This document shows, in pieces, positions 1 through 7,383 of a stretch of DNA of 13,638 nt. A model generated the notes under the pieces. It worked only from the letters and a program-made list of their open reading frames with translations. It was not told the DNA's origin and did not search any database. Position 1 is the stretch's first letter. Each line of letters begins with the position of its first letter. The stretch comes from Bacteroidales bacterium (GTDB lineage Bacteria > Bacteroidota > Bacteroidia > Bacteroidales > UBA932): contig JAFXPV010000019.1 of assembly GCA_017527625.1 (NCBI GenBank), positions 1-13,638 on the forward strand, written 5' to 3'. Made by a program: the position numbers and the translations under genes.

Positions 1-1724
1 CATACGTCAACAAGATGGACCGTACAGGTGCAGATTTCCTTGCCGTCATCGATGAGATCCGCGCTAAGCTCGGAGCCCGCGCAGTTCCCATCTCCCTGCC
101 CATCGGGTCAGAGGAGAATTTCGCAGGAATCATCGACCTCATAGCGATGAAGGCCATTTACTACAACGACAGTGAAGACCTTGTCAACTATGAGATCAGG
201 GAGATTCCCGCGGACCTGCTGCCGGAAGCCGAGGAGTGGAGAGGAAAGCTGATCGAGGAAATCGCCGAGTTCAACGACGATATCCTTGAGAAGTTCTTCA
301 ACGATCCCGACTCCATCAGCGAATTCGAAATCATCGAAACCTTGAGGAAGGCCACCATAAATCTGGCAGTAGTGCCGACTTGCTGCGGCTCTTCCATCAA
401 GAACAAAGGAACCCAGTTCCTTCTTGACGCGGTGGTCCGTTACCTTCCCAGCCCGATCGACATCGGTCCGGTGGAAGGCTACGACCTGCGCTTCAACAAG
501 AAGGTCGAGCGCAAGCCTTCGGCAAGCGATCCTTTCTGCGCTCTCGTGTTCAAGATTGCCACCGATCCTTATGTCGGCCGTCTTGCATTTATGAGAGTGT
601 ATTCAGGACATCTCGATGCTGGTTCCGCAGTATTGAACTGCCGCTCCGGTAAAAGGGAACGTATAGCAAGATTGTACCAGATGCATTCCAACAAGCAGAA
701 TCCCATCGACTTCGTCGAGGCCGGCGACATCTGCGCCGCCGTAGGATTCAAGGATTTGCGTACCGGTGATTCAATCTGCTTTGATAATAATCCGGTTGTT
801 CTCGAGTCAATCACCTTCCCTGCACCCGTCATCGGGATTGCAGTGGAGCCTAAGACACAGAACGACCTCGACAAACTGGGACTTGCGCTGAGCAAGCTCG
901 CGGAAGAAGATCCGACATTCACCGTGGAGACCGACCAGGAGACCGGACAGACCATCATCAGCGGTATGGGTGAGCTTCACCTCGATATCATCGTTGACCG
1001 TCTGCGCCGTGAATTCGGAGTCGAGATCAACCAGGGTGCGCCTCAGGTCCAGTACCGTGAGGCCATCACGTCGAGCTGCGAACACCGCGAGGTGTTCAAG
1101 AAGCAGACCGGCGGCCACGGAAAGTTTGCGGATATCGTTGTCGAACTCTCACCAGCCGACGAGGGTGTCGACGGATTGCAGTTCATTGACGAGGTCAAGA
1201 ACGGCAATGTTCCGCGCGAGTACATCCCTTCAGTAGAAAAAGGATTCAAGTCGGCTATGGTCAACGGCACATTGGCCGGTTTCAAGGTCTCATCGATGAA
1301 AGTCCGTCTTCTCGACGGCAGCTTCCATCCGGTGGATTCCGACACTATGTCGTTCGAGATTTGCGCCCGTATGGCATTCCGCCACGCAATGGGCAAGTGC
1401 AATCCGGTGCTTATGGAGCCCGTGATGTCTTTGGAAGTCGTGACTCCCGAAGAATATCTCGGAGATGTGGTCGGAGACCTTAACCGCCGCCGCGGCCAGA
1501 TTACCGATATGGATTCGAAAAACAATGTGCGTATTGTCAAGGCTAAAGTGCCCCTTGCAGAGCAGTTCGGTTATGTAACCGTGCTCAGGACCCTTACTTC
1601 CGGCCGTGCCACGAGCTCAATGGAGTTCAGCCACTACGAGGAAGTTCCGGCGAACATCGCCAAGGAGATCATTGAGAAGCAAGGGCGTATGTTCCGCTTC
1701 ACAAGACGCGATGATGATGAATAA
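1..1724 (+). CDS. fusA: Elongation factor G (EF-G), 5' end cut off by the window
   Basis: Cytoplasmic translational GTPase that drives tRNA-mRNA translocation and, with RRF, ribosome recycling. The reading frame is open from base 3, and the ATG at 15 is internal: it is the Met of the NKMD (G4) guanine-binding motif. About 573 residues are visible, so roughly 140 N-terminal residues (P-loop and switch regions) lie off the left edge. Seen in order: the rest of the G domain with the G' insert, a beta-barrel domain II (around [19 protein letters not shown]), domain III ([20 protein letters not shown]), domain IV ([14 protein letters not shown], with the tip near [11 protein letters not shown]), and domain V ending in [17 protein letters not shown]. 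The gene ends 20 bases before rpsJ, the usual str-operon neighbour. This favours the housekeeping EF-G over a GTPase-deficient EF-G2 paralogue, although the residues that would decide are outside the window. Confidence 0.97.
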   Translation, partial: YVNKMDRTGADFLAVIDEIRAKLGARAVPISLPIGSEENFAGIIDLIAMKAIYYNDSEDLVNYEIREIPADLLPEAEEWRGKLIEEIAEFNDDILEKFFNDPDSISEFEIIETLRKATINLAVVPTCCGSSIKNKGTQFLLDAVVRYLPSPIDIGPVEGYDLRFNKKVERKPSASDPFCALVFKIATDPYVGRLAFMRVYSGHLDAGSAVLNCRSGKRERIARLYQMHSNKQNPIDFVEAGDICAAVGFKDLRTGDSICFDNNPVVLESITFPAPVIGIAVEPKTQNDLDKLGLALSKLAEEDPTFTVETDQETGQTIISGMGELHLDIIVDRLRREFGVEINQGAPQVQYREAITSSCEHREVFKKQTGGHGKFADIVVELSPADEGVDGLQFIDEVKNGNVPREYIPSVEKGFKSAMVNGTLAGFKVSSMKVRLLDGSFHPVDSDTMSFEICARMAFRHAMGKCNPVLMEPVMSLEVVTPEEYLGDVVGDLNRRRGQITDMDSKNNVRIVKAKVPLAEQFGYVTVLRTLTSGRATSSMEFSHYEEVPANIAKEIIEKQGRMFRFTRRDDDE

Positions 1725-1744
1725 TCATATTAGTATTTAAAATA

Positions 1745-2050
1745 ATGAGTCAGAAAATCAGAATTAAATTGAAATCTTACGATCACGCTCTGGTTGACAA
1801 GTCAGCCGACAAGATCGTGAAGACTGTAAAGGCTACCGGTGCTGTGGTTAGCGGTCCTATTCCTCTGCCCACAGACAAGAAGATCTTTACTGTAAACCGC
1901 TCGACTTTCGTCAACAAGAAAGCCCGCGAACAGTTTGAACTTGATTCTTATCGCCGCCTGCTCGACATCTACAGCTCAACTCCCAAGACTGTTGACGCTC
2001 TGATGAAGCTCGAACTCCCGAGCGGTGTAGACGTTGAGATCAAAGTCTAA
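1745..2050 (+). CDS. rpsJ: 30S ribosomal protein S10
   Basis: Small-subunit protein of the 30S head; in many bacteria it also acts in transcription antitermination as NusE. The 101-residue length and the sequence are typical of S10: [18 protein letters not shown] at the N-terminus, the central loop [16 protein letters not shown], then [14 protein letters not shown] and an end in SGVDVEIKV. The start follows fusA by 20 AT-rich bases without a Shine-Dalgarno sequence, as is normal in Bacteroidota. It is probably cotranscribed with fusA. What is odd is the right-hand neighbour: rplC normally follows rpsJ, but here a tRNA gene and a convergent SusCD operon follow. Confidence 0.97.
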   Translation: MSQKIRIKLKSYDHALVDKSADKIVKTVKATGAVVSGPIPLPTDKKIFTVNRSTFVNKKAREQFELDSYRRLLDIYSSTPKTVDALMKLELPSGVDVEIKV

Positions 2051-2063
2051 TTTTATAACTTAG
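2034..2063 (+). promoter_or_regulatory. Candidate promoter for the tRNA gene
   Basis: A TTG at 2034-2036 is followed, after 19 bases, by TAACTTAG at 2056-2063. This matches 7 of the 6+2 positions of the Bacteroidetes -7 element TAnnTTTG apart from one base, at the spacing expected for a -33/-7 pair. It would start transcription about 25 bases before the tRNA. The -33 part lies inside the last codons of rpsJ. This is inference from motif match only; the tRNA could also be made by read-through from rpsJ. Confidence 0.4.
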
Positions 2064-2088
2064 CGGTCTGGCGGATTCCGCGGGCCGC
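2063..2088 (+). other. GC-rich hairpin in the rpsJ-tRNA gap
   Basis: GCGGTCTG (2063-2070), a bulged G, then CGG pairs with CCG plus CGGGCCGC (2078-2088) around an ATT loop, giving about 11 pairs including two G-T. No T-run follows (GAAAATGG), so it is not a normal intrinsic terminator. It would form the 5' leader of the pre-tRNA, or mark the end of the rpsJ message by pausing or RNA processing. Confidence 0.45.
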
Positions 2089-2094
2089 GAAAAT

Positions 2095-2169
2095 GGTCCC
2101 ATAGCTCAGTTGGTTAGCAGCACCTGACTCATAATCAGGGGGTCGTTGGTTCAAGCCCAACTGGGACCA
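2095..2169 (+). tRNA. tRNA with CAT anticodon, probably tRNA-Ile2 (lysidine type); elongator tRNA-Met is the alternative
   Basis: A full cloverleaf can be drawn. The acceptor GGTCCCA pairs with TGGGACC, the anticodon stem CCTGA with TCAGG around loop CTCATAA (anticodon CAT at 2130-2132), and the T arm GTTGG with CCAAC around TTCAAGC. The discriminator is A at 2169 and CCA is not encoded. The acceptor has C4-G69 and C5-G68 and pair 27-43 is C-G. In E. coli the first two are reported TilS-favouring features and an A27-U43 pair disfavours TilS, so this is more likely the isoleucine tRNA reading AUA than Met. The D arm is odd: the usual GCTC/GAGC is GCTC with GCAGC, one extra base, leaving three good pairs and a C13-C22 mismatch. 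It is 75 nt, one more than expected. Confidence 0.9.
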
Positions 2170-2215
2170 CGAAATAAAAAGCCACCTTCTGGTGGCTTTT
2201 TATTTCGTGGTCCCA
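2162..2215. repeat. Perfect 25-bp inverted repeat that includes the tRNA 3' end
   Basis: Bases 2162-2186 are the exact reverse complement of 2191-2215, with a 4-base TTCT loop. The left arm begins with the 3' acceptor strand of the tRNA (TGGGACC, discriminator A, and one more base), so an antisense copy of the tRNA 3' end lies at 2207-2215. The inner part is an ordinary terminator core, but the outer 9 pairs extend it into the mature tRNA. Confidence 0.95.
2171..2206 (+). terminator. Intrinsic terminator just after the tRNA
   Basis: GCCACC-TTCT-GGTGGC (2181-2196) is followed by TTTTTATTTC and preceded by the matching A-rich strand GAAATAAAAA, so it should work in both directions. It begins two bases after the tRNA discriminator base and would end the tRNA transcript near 2200-2206, before the antisense copy of the tRNA end is fully made. 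Confidence 0.85.
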
Positions 2216-2230
2216 CTGGGGACCTTTTTT
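2209..2230 (+). terminator. Second, smaller terminator downstream of the tRNA
   Basis: GGTCCC (2209-2214), loop ACTG, GGGACC (2219-2224), then six T (2225-2230). It shares bases 2209-2214 with the outer part of the 25-bp inverted repeat, so the two structures cannot form together. It is probably a backup stop for transcripts that pass the first terminator. Confidence 0.65.
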
Positions 2231-2257
2231 ACGGTGGAAATACGACCTGGGGGAAAC

Positions 2258-2290
2258 AAAAAAAGGGTTGCCGGTGGGGCAACCCTTCTT
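2258..2290 (-). terminator. Terminator of the susC-susD operon
   Basis: AAGGGTTGCC (2263-2272) pairs with GGCAACCCTT (2278-2287) around a 5-base loop. Read on the minus strand the hairpin is followed by seven T (2264-2258), a strong intrinsic terminator about 20 bases after the susD stop. On the plus strand the tail is only CTTCTTTT, so it may also stop transcripts from the tRNA side weakly. Confidence 0.88.
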
Positions 2291-2308
2291 TTGGTTTGTG
2301 TGTGGATT

Positions 2309-4099
2309 CTATTCCCAGCCAGGGTTCTGAACGAGGTTGGGGTTCTTGTCCATAACAGAAGTAGGATAAGGGAAGAACTCGTGTTTGCCTTTTACGAAGC
2401 CTACCTTGTCGCCTCTGTCGATAGCCTGGTGAGTAGAGATGGTGTAGAAGCGGCTGTTGGCTTCTGTGCCATTCTCCCAGTTGGGAGTCTCACCTGACTT
2501 GGGAGCGCGGTGGAGTTTGTCGAAGAGTTTCGGAACGTCCTTACCGGCGTTGGCGACTCTCTGAGTGTCACCCCAGCGCATAATGTCGAGCCAGCGGCTG
2601 CCTTCGAGCCAGAGCTCGTAAGATTTCTCCCTCTTGAGGAGGTCCATATCTGCGCTTGTGCTGATGGTCTTCGAGCCGGCACGTTTCTGGATCTCGTTGA
2701 TAGCCCAGAGAGCCTGGCCGTTGTCACCGCTGTTGAGGCAAGCCTCAGCGTAGAGGAGGAGAACCTCGGCGTAACGCATAATGACACCGTTGTTGAGACG
2801 TACGTTGTTGCCGTATGCGCCAACGTCAGTCTTGCGGAGGAGTTGCTTGAACGGCAGCCAGAATGACTGGCCATAGAGACCGTCCTGAACGTCGGCGATG
2901 CCGAGTTTGTCGCTCTTCATCCTCTCTTCGCGAGTCATTGAGTTGAGGGTGGGATCAGCGTACTCCATACCGTAAACAGCATCGTCGATGTGCTTCAGAG
3001 TAGCGTCGAAACGATATGAGTGGCCGTCATTTGCGAAGAACTCGTCGCCGAACCACTGGGGAACACCAAGACCGCCCCAACCGTCGACGTTACCGTCGTA
3101 AACGGCCTGAGGAGCAGCACCTGATACGAAGTGGTCACTACGCCAGTTCCAGATGTTGGCTTCCATCCAGGTAGAACGCTGGATCATACCGCCCCAGGCA
3201 CCGATACCGCTGTTGAACTCGATGTTGGTCTCGAATACTTTCTCTTCGTTGCAGTCACCTTCGATGTGGAAGTTCTGCCACCATTTCTCACCGGGAACGA
3301 GGGCGTATTTGCCAGAGTCGATGACTTTCTTGAGAGCAGTTTTAGCTCCGCTGTAGTCTTTGAGGAAGAGGAGGGTCTTGCCCTGGAGAGCATAAGCGAA
3401 ACCCTTGGTAACCTTAACGGCACCGTCCTTGTCGGTAGTGCTCTTGCGTTCGTCAAGATCAGCAGCAGCAGTCTCGCACTCTTTTGCGATCCATTTATAG
3501 AGGTCCTCGTGAGACATAGGGTTCTCAGGATCCTTGTCAGAGTTGTAAGGCAGACCGTCAGTGATTACGTGATCGATGAACGGAGGAGTGTTCCACATAG
3601 AAGTGAGGAGGAAGTATACATAAGCGCGCAGGACGCGGGCCTCAGCCACAACCCTCTTGGTGGTAGCAGTCTGGCCGCCTTCGGGCAGACCGTCCTTGAA
3701 GTTGTCGATAACGAGGTTGCAGGCGTAGTTCACGAGGAAGAGGTTCTTGTAGAAGTGGTCTACGACCTGGTTACCTGAATCGTGACGGAACTCGTCGATC
3801 TGGGCCATAAAGTCGTTGTCGCCGAAGTTTGATCCAGCGGCATAAGTATCATCTCCCATATTGTTGAGGGCAGCCTTGTAGTCAGTGTAGATAGAGCTAC
3901 CGTCCTGTCCTGTCAAGCGGGTTGCGAACCTTGCGTAAGCAGCAGCCAGGGCGGCCTCTGCGTCAGCATCGGTCTTGTAGAAAGTCTCATAGGCCGTAAC
4001 ACCTTTCTGAGGGATGTCCAGACGTGACTCATCGCAAGAAGCGAGAGCAAACACAGTGGCGACGGCGAGAACAGAGTATAATATCTTTTTCATATTCAT
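2309..4099 (-). CDS. SusD/RagB-family outer-membrane nutrient-binding lipoprotein
   Basis: Surface-exposed lipoprotein that forms the lid on the partner SusC pore and helps bind an oligosaccharide or other nutrient. The 596 residues start with a lipoprotein signal (KKILYSVLAVATVFALASC), with Cys22 as the lipidated residue; Met3 at 4093 is an equally possible start. Family landmarks: VLRAYVYFLLTSMW (157-169), the TPR-like stretch RYAEVLLLYAEACLNSGD (442-459), REKSYELWLEGSRWLDIMRWG (490-510) and the C-terminus NPNLVQNPGWE. Residues 273-349 hold eight Trp (273, 274, 302, 311, 317, 319, 341, 349), which could contribute stacking platforms for a sugar ligand. It follows susC by 13 bases in one operon. 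No glycosidase, sulfatase, peptidase or regulator is in view, so the substrate cannot be predicted. Confidence 0.95.
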   Translation of the reverse strand: MNMKKILYSVLAVATVFALASCDESRLDIPQKGVTAYETFYKTDADAEAALAAAYARFATRLTGQDGSSIYTDYKAALNNMGDDTYAAGSNFGDNDFMAQIDEFRHDSGNQVVDHFYKNLFLVNYACNLVIDNFKDGLPEGGQTATTKRVVAEARVLRAYVYFLLTSMWNTPPFIDHVITDGLPYNSDKDPENPMSHEDLYKWIAKECETAAADLDERKSTTDKDGAVKVTKGFAYALQGKTLLFLKDYSGAKTALKKVIDSGKYALVPGEKWWQNFHIEGDCNEEKVFETNIEFNSGIGAWGGMIQRSTWMEANIWNWRSDHFVSGAAPQAVYDGNVDGWGGLGVPQWFGDEFFANDGHSYRFDATLKHIDDAVYGMEYADPTLNSMTREERMKSDKLGIADVQDGLYGQSFWLPFKQLLRKTDVGAYGNNVRLNNGVIMRYAEVLLLYAEACLNSGDNGQALWAINEIQKRAGSKTISTSADMDLLKREKSYELWLEGSRWLDIMRWGDTQRVANAGKDVPKLFDKLHRAPKSGETPNWENGTEANSRFYTISTHQAIDRGDKVGFVKGKHEFFPYPTSVMDKNPNLVQNPGWE

Positions 4100-4112
4100 T
4101 CAGTATTAAGGA

Positions 4113-7100
4113 TTAGAATGTCAGGTTAACACCGAATACCATCTTCTTGGTGGTAGGATAAGAACCTGAGTCGACACCACGTGAAGAAGAGCTGTTGAGT
4201 GAAGCAGTCTCAGGATCTGCGCCGGGATACTTCGTGAAGGTGAAGTAGTCGTCGAGAGAGACGAAGAGACGAAGGTCGTTGATCAGAGCCTTCTGAGTGA
4301 GCTTCCTGGGAAGAGTGTAACCGAGCTGGATCTGTTTGATCTTGAAGAAAGAGCCGTCGAATATACAAGCGCTTGAGCTGAAGTACTCCCAGCTGTTGTA
4401 AATCTGTTTTACATCAGGATATTTAGCCTTAGCCTTGTCAACAGCGGGGTTGCCCCAAGAGTTCTTCCAGTAAGTGTTGAGGGTGTTGGTCTTGGGACGG
4501 TCGGCAGAAGCCATCAGGTTGTAGATCTCGTTGCCAGCAGCGCCGGTGCCGAAAACTACGAGGTCGAAGCCCTTCCAAGCCAGATTGATGGTGATACCGT
4601 AAGTGAGGTTAGGAATACCTTCGCCGAGATATTTCTTATCGTTCTCACCAGGGGTAGAAGTAAGCTGTCCGTCCTTGTCACGATACTGAGGAGCACCGTC
4701 CTGGCCTACGCCTGCGTATTCATAGCCGCGGAAGTACCAGATAGGATAGCCTTTCTCGAAAGAAGTTACGAGCACCTCGTTAAGACCGCTGACGACGTCA
4801 GTGTTGAGCCTGTCGAGGAGAGAGTGCACTTCGAGAACCTCATTGTGGAGAGTAGAGAGGTTGGCGCTGATGCCGTAAGAGAAGTCACCGATCTGGTCTT
4901 TCCAACCGAGTTCGAACTCGAGACCTGTATTGAGCACCTTACCTGCATTTACAGTGGTTGAAGACACACCGATTTCAGGCAGAGGTGAAATAGAGATGAG
5001 GAGGTCGTTGGTGTATTTCTTATACCAGTCAGCACTGAAAGTCAAACGGTCGCGGAGGAAGCGTGCGTCGATACCGAAGTCGAGCTGCTCAGAAGTCTCC
5101 CATTTCAGGTCGGGGTTGGCAAGGCCAGAAGGCATAGAACCATAGGTCGGACGGCCGTCGCCGGCTGAAGGGTTGTACTGATAGAACTGACCGTTGAGTG
5201 CGATAGAGGTAGAGTAGCGGTAACCGCTCAAAACGTTTACGTTACCGTTGAGACCCCAGGATCCGCGGAGTTTCAGGAAAGAAACGGCGTCGCGGCTTAC
5301 GTTATCCCTGAAGAAAGACTCGTTGCTGATGGTCCAACCTGCAGAAACTGAAGGGAAGTAACCCCAGCGGGCTTTCTTGGACAGTTTAGAAGAGTCGTAA
5401 GCATCGGCGCGGAAGTTAGCCTGGATGTTGTAGCGGTTGTCGTAGCTGTACTGCAGACGGCCGAAGTAAGAGAGCTGTGCGCTCATATTGGGAGCGTTGC
5501 CTACGTTCTTGGTGGCGTCTGAAGTCAGGTAGTCGATGTAACGGAAGTTCTCTGCATAGTCCCTGAGGATATCCGGACCGTTAGAAGAGATGCTGGCGTT
5601 GTCGCTGTGGTCCTCGATATATGACATACCGGCCATAGCACCTACAGTGTGCTTGCCAAAGGTCTTCGTATAGTTGGCGAAGTTCTCCCACTGGTAGTAG
5701 TAGTTGGTGTTTACGTTGGCAGAGATGTCATAGTTGGTAGACTGTGCCATTGCGGTCAACCAATAGGGCTTAGAGAAGCTGTGGCTTGAGTTCTGGCCGA
5801 TCCTGTAACCGAAACGTGAAGTGAGGGTCAGGCCTGAAATCGGCATAAGGTTGGCAGCGATTGTACCGCGGATGTTGATACCGCCGCTTGAGCTGTCGGT
5901 GCGGTCGCGCTGGAACAACGGGTTACCGGTGGCTTCCTGCAGATACTTGGAAGTACCATAGAAGTCGTTGTTGTGGTTGGGATCCGTCGGAACGGGGTCG
6001 CCGGCAGCGTAGTGAGCCTGCATATCACCAGGAGTATCCTTTATATTATGGTAGTAGGCAGGGGTCAGAGGGTCGATTGAAACTACAGAGTTCAGCACTG
6101 AACCGTAACCTGAAGACACTGAAGAGCGGCTCCATTTCTCGATAGAGTTGTTGGTAGAGATGTTGAACCATTTGAAGAGCTGGTAGTCAGCGTTCACCTG
6201 AGCAGTCAGACGTTTGTAAACGTCCTTCTTGCCGACAACGATACCGTCGTCGTTGAGCCAGTTCAGTGAAGTGAAGAAGTGACCCTTGTTGTTGCCGCCC
6301 TGGAAGGTGATACCGTGCTGCATGCTCCAGCTGGGCTGGAATACAGAGTCGTACCAGTTGTGGTCGAGGCCGTTGTAGTTGTTGGCTTTGAGAAGGTCTT
6401 CAGTGATGTCACCTATATATTCGTGATAGGCGATATAATCCTTGGCGCCGAAGATGTCGGCTTTCTTGCCAAGAGACTGGAGAGTGTAACGTCCATTGTA
6501 GGTGATATGGGCGGTACCGTTGCTTGCGGCACCTGTCTTGGTGGTGATCAGGACTACACCGTTACCGGCCTGCGCACCGTAGATGGCTGCAGAGGCGGCG
6601 TCCTTGAGGACCTCCATAGATTCGATCATCGTAGGGTCGAGGTACTGGATGTTGTCAACTTTCAAACCGTCGACGATCAAGAGGGGTCCGATGGAACCTG
6701 AGTTAGAAGAGTAACCGCGGACGCGGATCTTTGCCTCTTCACCGGGGGCTCCTGAGGTGTTGATGATCTGGATACCGGCGGCTTTACCCTGGAGAGCCTG
6801 GGCGGCGTCGGTAGAAGAACGGTTTGCAAGATCTTCAGACTTTACAGACGCAACGGCGCCGGTAAGGTCACTCTTGCGCTGGACACCATAACCGATGACG
6901 ACGGTCTCCTCGAGGAACTCGCTGTCCTCTTCGAGAACGACGTCAATTACTGAACGGCCAGCTACAGACAGTGTCTGTGAAACATAGCCGATGCATGAGA
7001 TTGTGATGTTTGCACGGTCTGGAACGGCGAGACGCCAGGTACCGTCAAAATCTGTTGCAGTACCTACTCCGGTCTGGCCTACCACAACGACAGAGGCGCC

Positions 7101-7226
7101 TGCTACAGGCTCGCCATTGCCATCAACAACCTTACCGCTTACCATCCTGTTCTGGGCGTATGAAACGAAGCCCAGGAGCAGTGCGGCAATGCAGAGGGTT
7201 GCTTTCATTAGGAAAGTTTTTCTCAT
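4113..7226 (-). CDS. SusC/RagA-family TonB-linked outer-membrane transporter
   Basis: TonB-dependent pore that imports the nutrient captured with the SusD partner, powered from the inner membrane by TonB-ExbBD. At 1037 residues it has the usual SusC length. Seen in order: signal peptide MRKTFLMKATLCIAALLLGF with likely cleavage after SYA (about residue 24); a carboxypeptidase-D-regulatory-like domain (about 27-100, GKVVDGNGEPVAGASVVV); the likely TonB-box region EETVVIGYG (106-114); the plug domain (about 115-232) with LLIVDG (182-187) and MEVLKDASAAIYGAQAGNG; then a 22-strand-type barrel ending MVFGVNLTF with the C-terminal Phe used for barrel insertion. The extra N-terminal regulatory-like domain is typical of SusC. 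No STN domain is present, so direct sigma/anti-sigma signalling through this receptor is unlikely. The window's only two CATG sites (6321 and 6994) are in this gene. Confidence 0.97.
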   Translation of the reverse strand: MRKTFLMKATLCIAALLLGFVSYAQNRMVSGKVVDGNGEPVAGASVVVVGQTGVGTATDFDGTWRLAVPDRANITISCIGYVSQTLSVAGRSVIDVVLEEDSEFLEETVVIGYGVQRKSDLTGAVASVKSEDLANRSSTDAAQALQGKAAGIQIINTSGAPGEEAKIRVRGYSSNSGSIGPLLIVDGLKVDNIQYLDPTMIESMEVLKDAASAAIYGAQAGNGVVLITTKTGAASNGTAHITYNGRYTLQSLGKKADIFGAKDYIAYHEYIGDITEDLLKANNYNGLDHNWYDSVFQPSWSMQHGITFQGGNNKGHFFTSLNWLNDDGIVVGKKDVYKRLTAQVNADYQLFKWFNISTNNSIEKWSRSSVSSGYGSVLNSVVSIDPLTPAYYHNIKDTPGDMQAHYAAGDPVPTDPNHNNDFYGTSKYLQEATGNPLFQRDRTDSSSGGINIRGTIAANLMPISGLTLTSRFGYRIGQNSSHSFSKPYWLTAMAQSTNYDISANVNTNYYYQWENFANYTKTFGKHTVGAMAGMSYIEDHSDNASISSNGPDILRDYAENFRYIDYLTSDATKNVGNAPNMSAQLSYFGRLQYSYDNRYNIQANFRADAYDSSKLSKKARWGYFPSVSAGWTISNESFFRDNVSRDAVSFLKLRGSWGLNGNVNVLSGYRYSTSIALNGQFYQYNPSAGDGRPTYGSMPSGLANPDLKWETSEQLDFGIDARFLRDRLTFSADWYKKYTNDLLISISPLPEIGVSSTTVNAGKVLNTGLEFELGWKDQIGDFSYGISANLSTLHNEVLEVHSLLDRLNTDVVSGLNEVLVTSFEKGYPIWYFRGYEYAGVGQDGAPQYRDKDGQLTSTPGENDKKYLGEGIPNLTYGITINLAWKGFDLVVFGTGAAGNEIYNLMASADRPKTNTLNTYWKNSWGNPAVDKAKAKYPDVKQIYNSWEYFSSSACIFDGSFFKIKQIQLGYTLPRKLTQKALINDLRLFVSLDDYFTFTKYPGADPETASLNSSSSRGVDSGSYPTTKKMVFGVNLTF

Positions 7227-7306
7227 AGGTTTGTAATTGAAGGTTAAATAGATATATGTTAGGTTAGTTTAGTGTCAAAAAAATGCAGTCGCAGTTATTT
7301 AAGATA

Positions 7307-7335
7307 TAAAGGTATAAAAAAAATATCACAACAAA
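7307..7335 (-). promoter_or_regulatory. Candidate promoter of the susC-susD operon
   Basis: On the minus strand TTTG (7335-7332) is followed after 17 bases by TACCTTTA (7314-7307), one base off the Bacteroidetes -7 element TAnnTTTG, with an 8-T run between them. The spacing is about two bases shorter than typical. It would give a 5' leader of roughly 75 bases before the susC ATG. Motif match only. Confidence 0.4.
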
Positions 7336-7367
7336 CCAAAATTATTCTTTTAGCCATATGATATCGC

Positions 7368-7375
7368 TATCTTTG
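7368..7375 (+). promoter_or_regulatory. -7 promoter element for fabF
   Basis: TATCTTTG matches TAnnTTTG at every defined position and lies only 8 bases before the fabF ATG. No clear TTTG or TTG stands about 19 bases upstream; the nearest is the T-rich stretch 7345-7351. If the element is used, the transcript starts around 7379-7382 and is nearly leaderless. Confidence 0.55.
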
Positions 7376-7383
7376 CATCCGGT

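Noticed and set aside
2095..2230. T-box riboswitch
   Set aside because: The competing hairpins involve a tRNA gene itself, not a leader with specifier loop and antiterminator ahead of a coding gene.
2146..2497. Two short plus-strand open frames across the tRNA terminators and the susD 3' end
   Set aside because: They run through terminators and the tRNA, overlap susD, and have no protein-like features.
3131..3778. 215-codon open frame on the plus strand opposite susD
   Set aside because: It lies entirely within a clear SusD gene, its protein resembles no family I know, and it arises from the biased third positions of the real gene.
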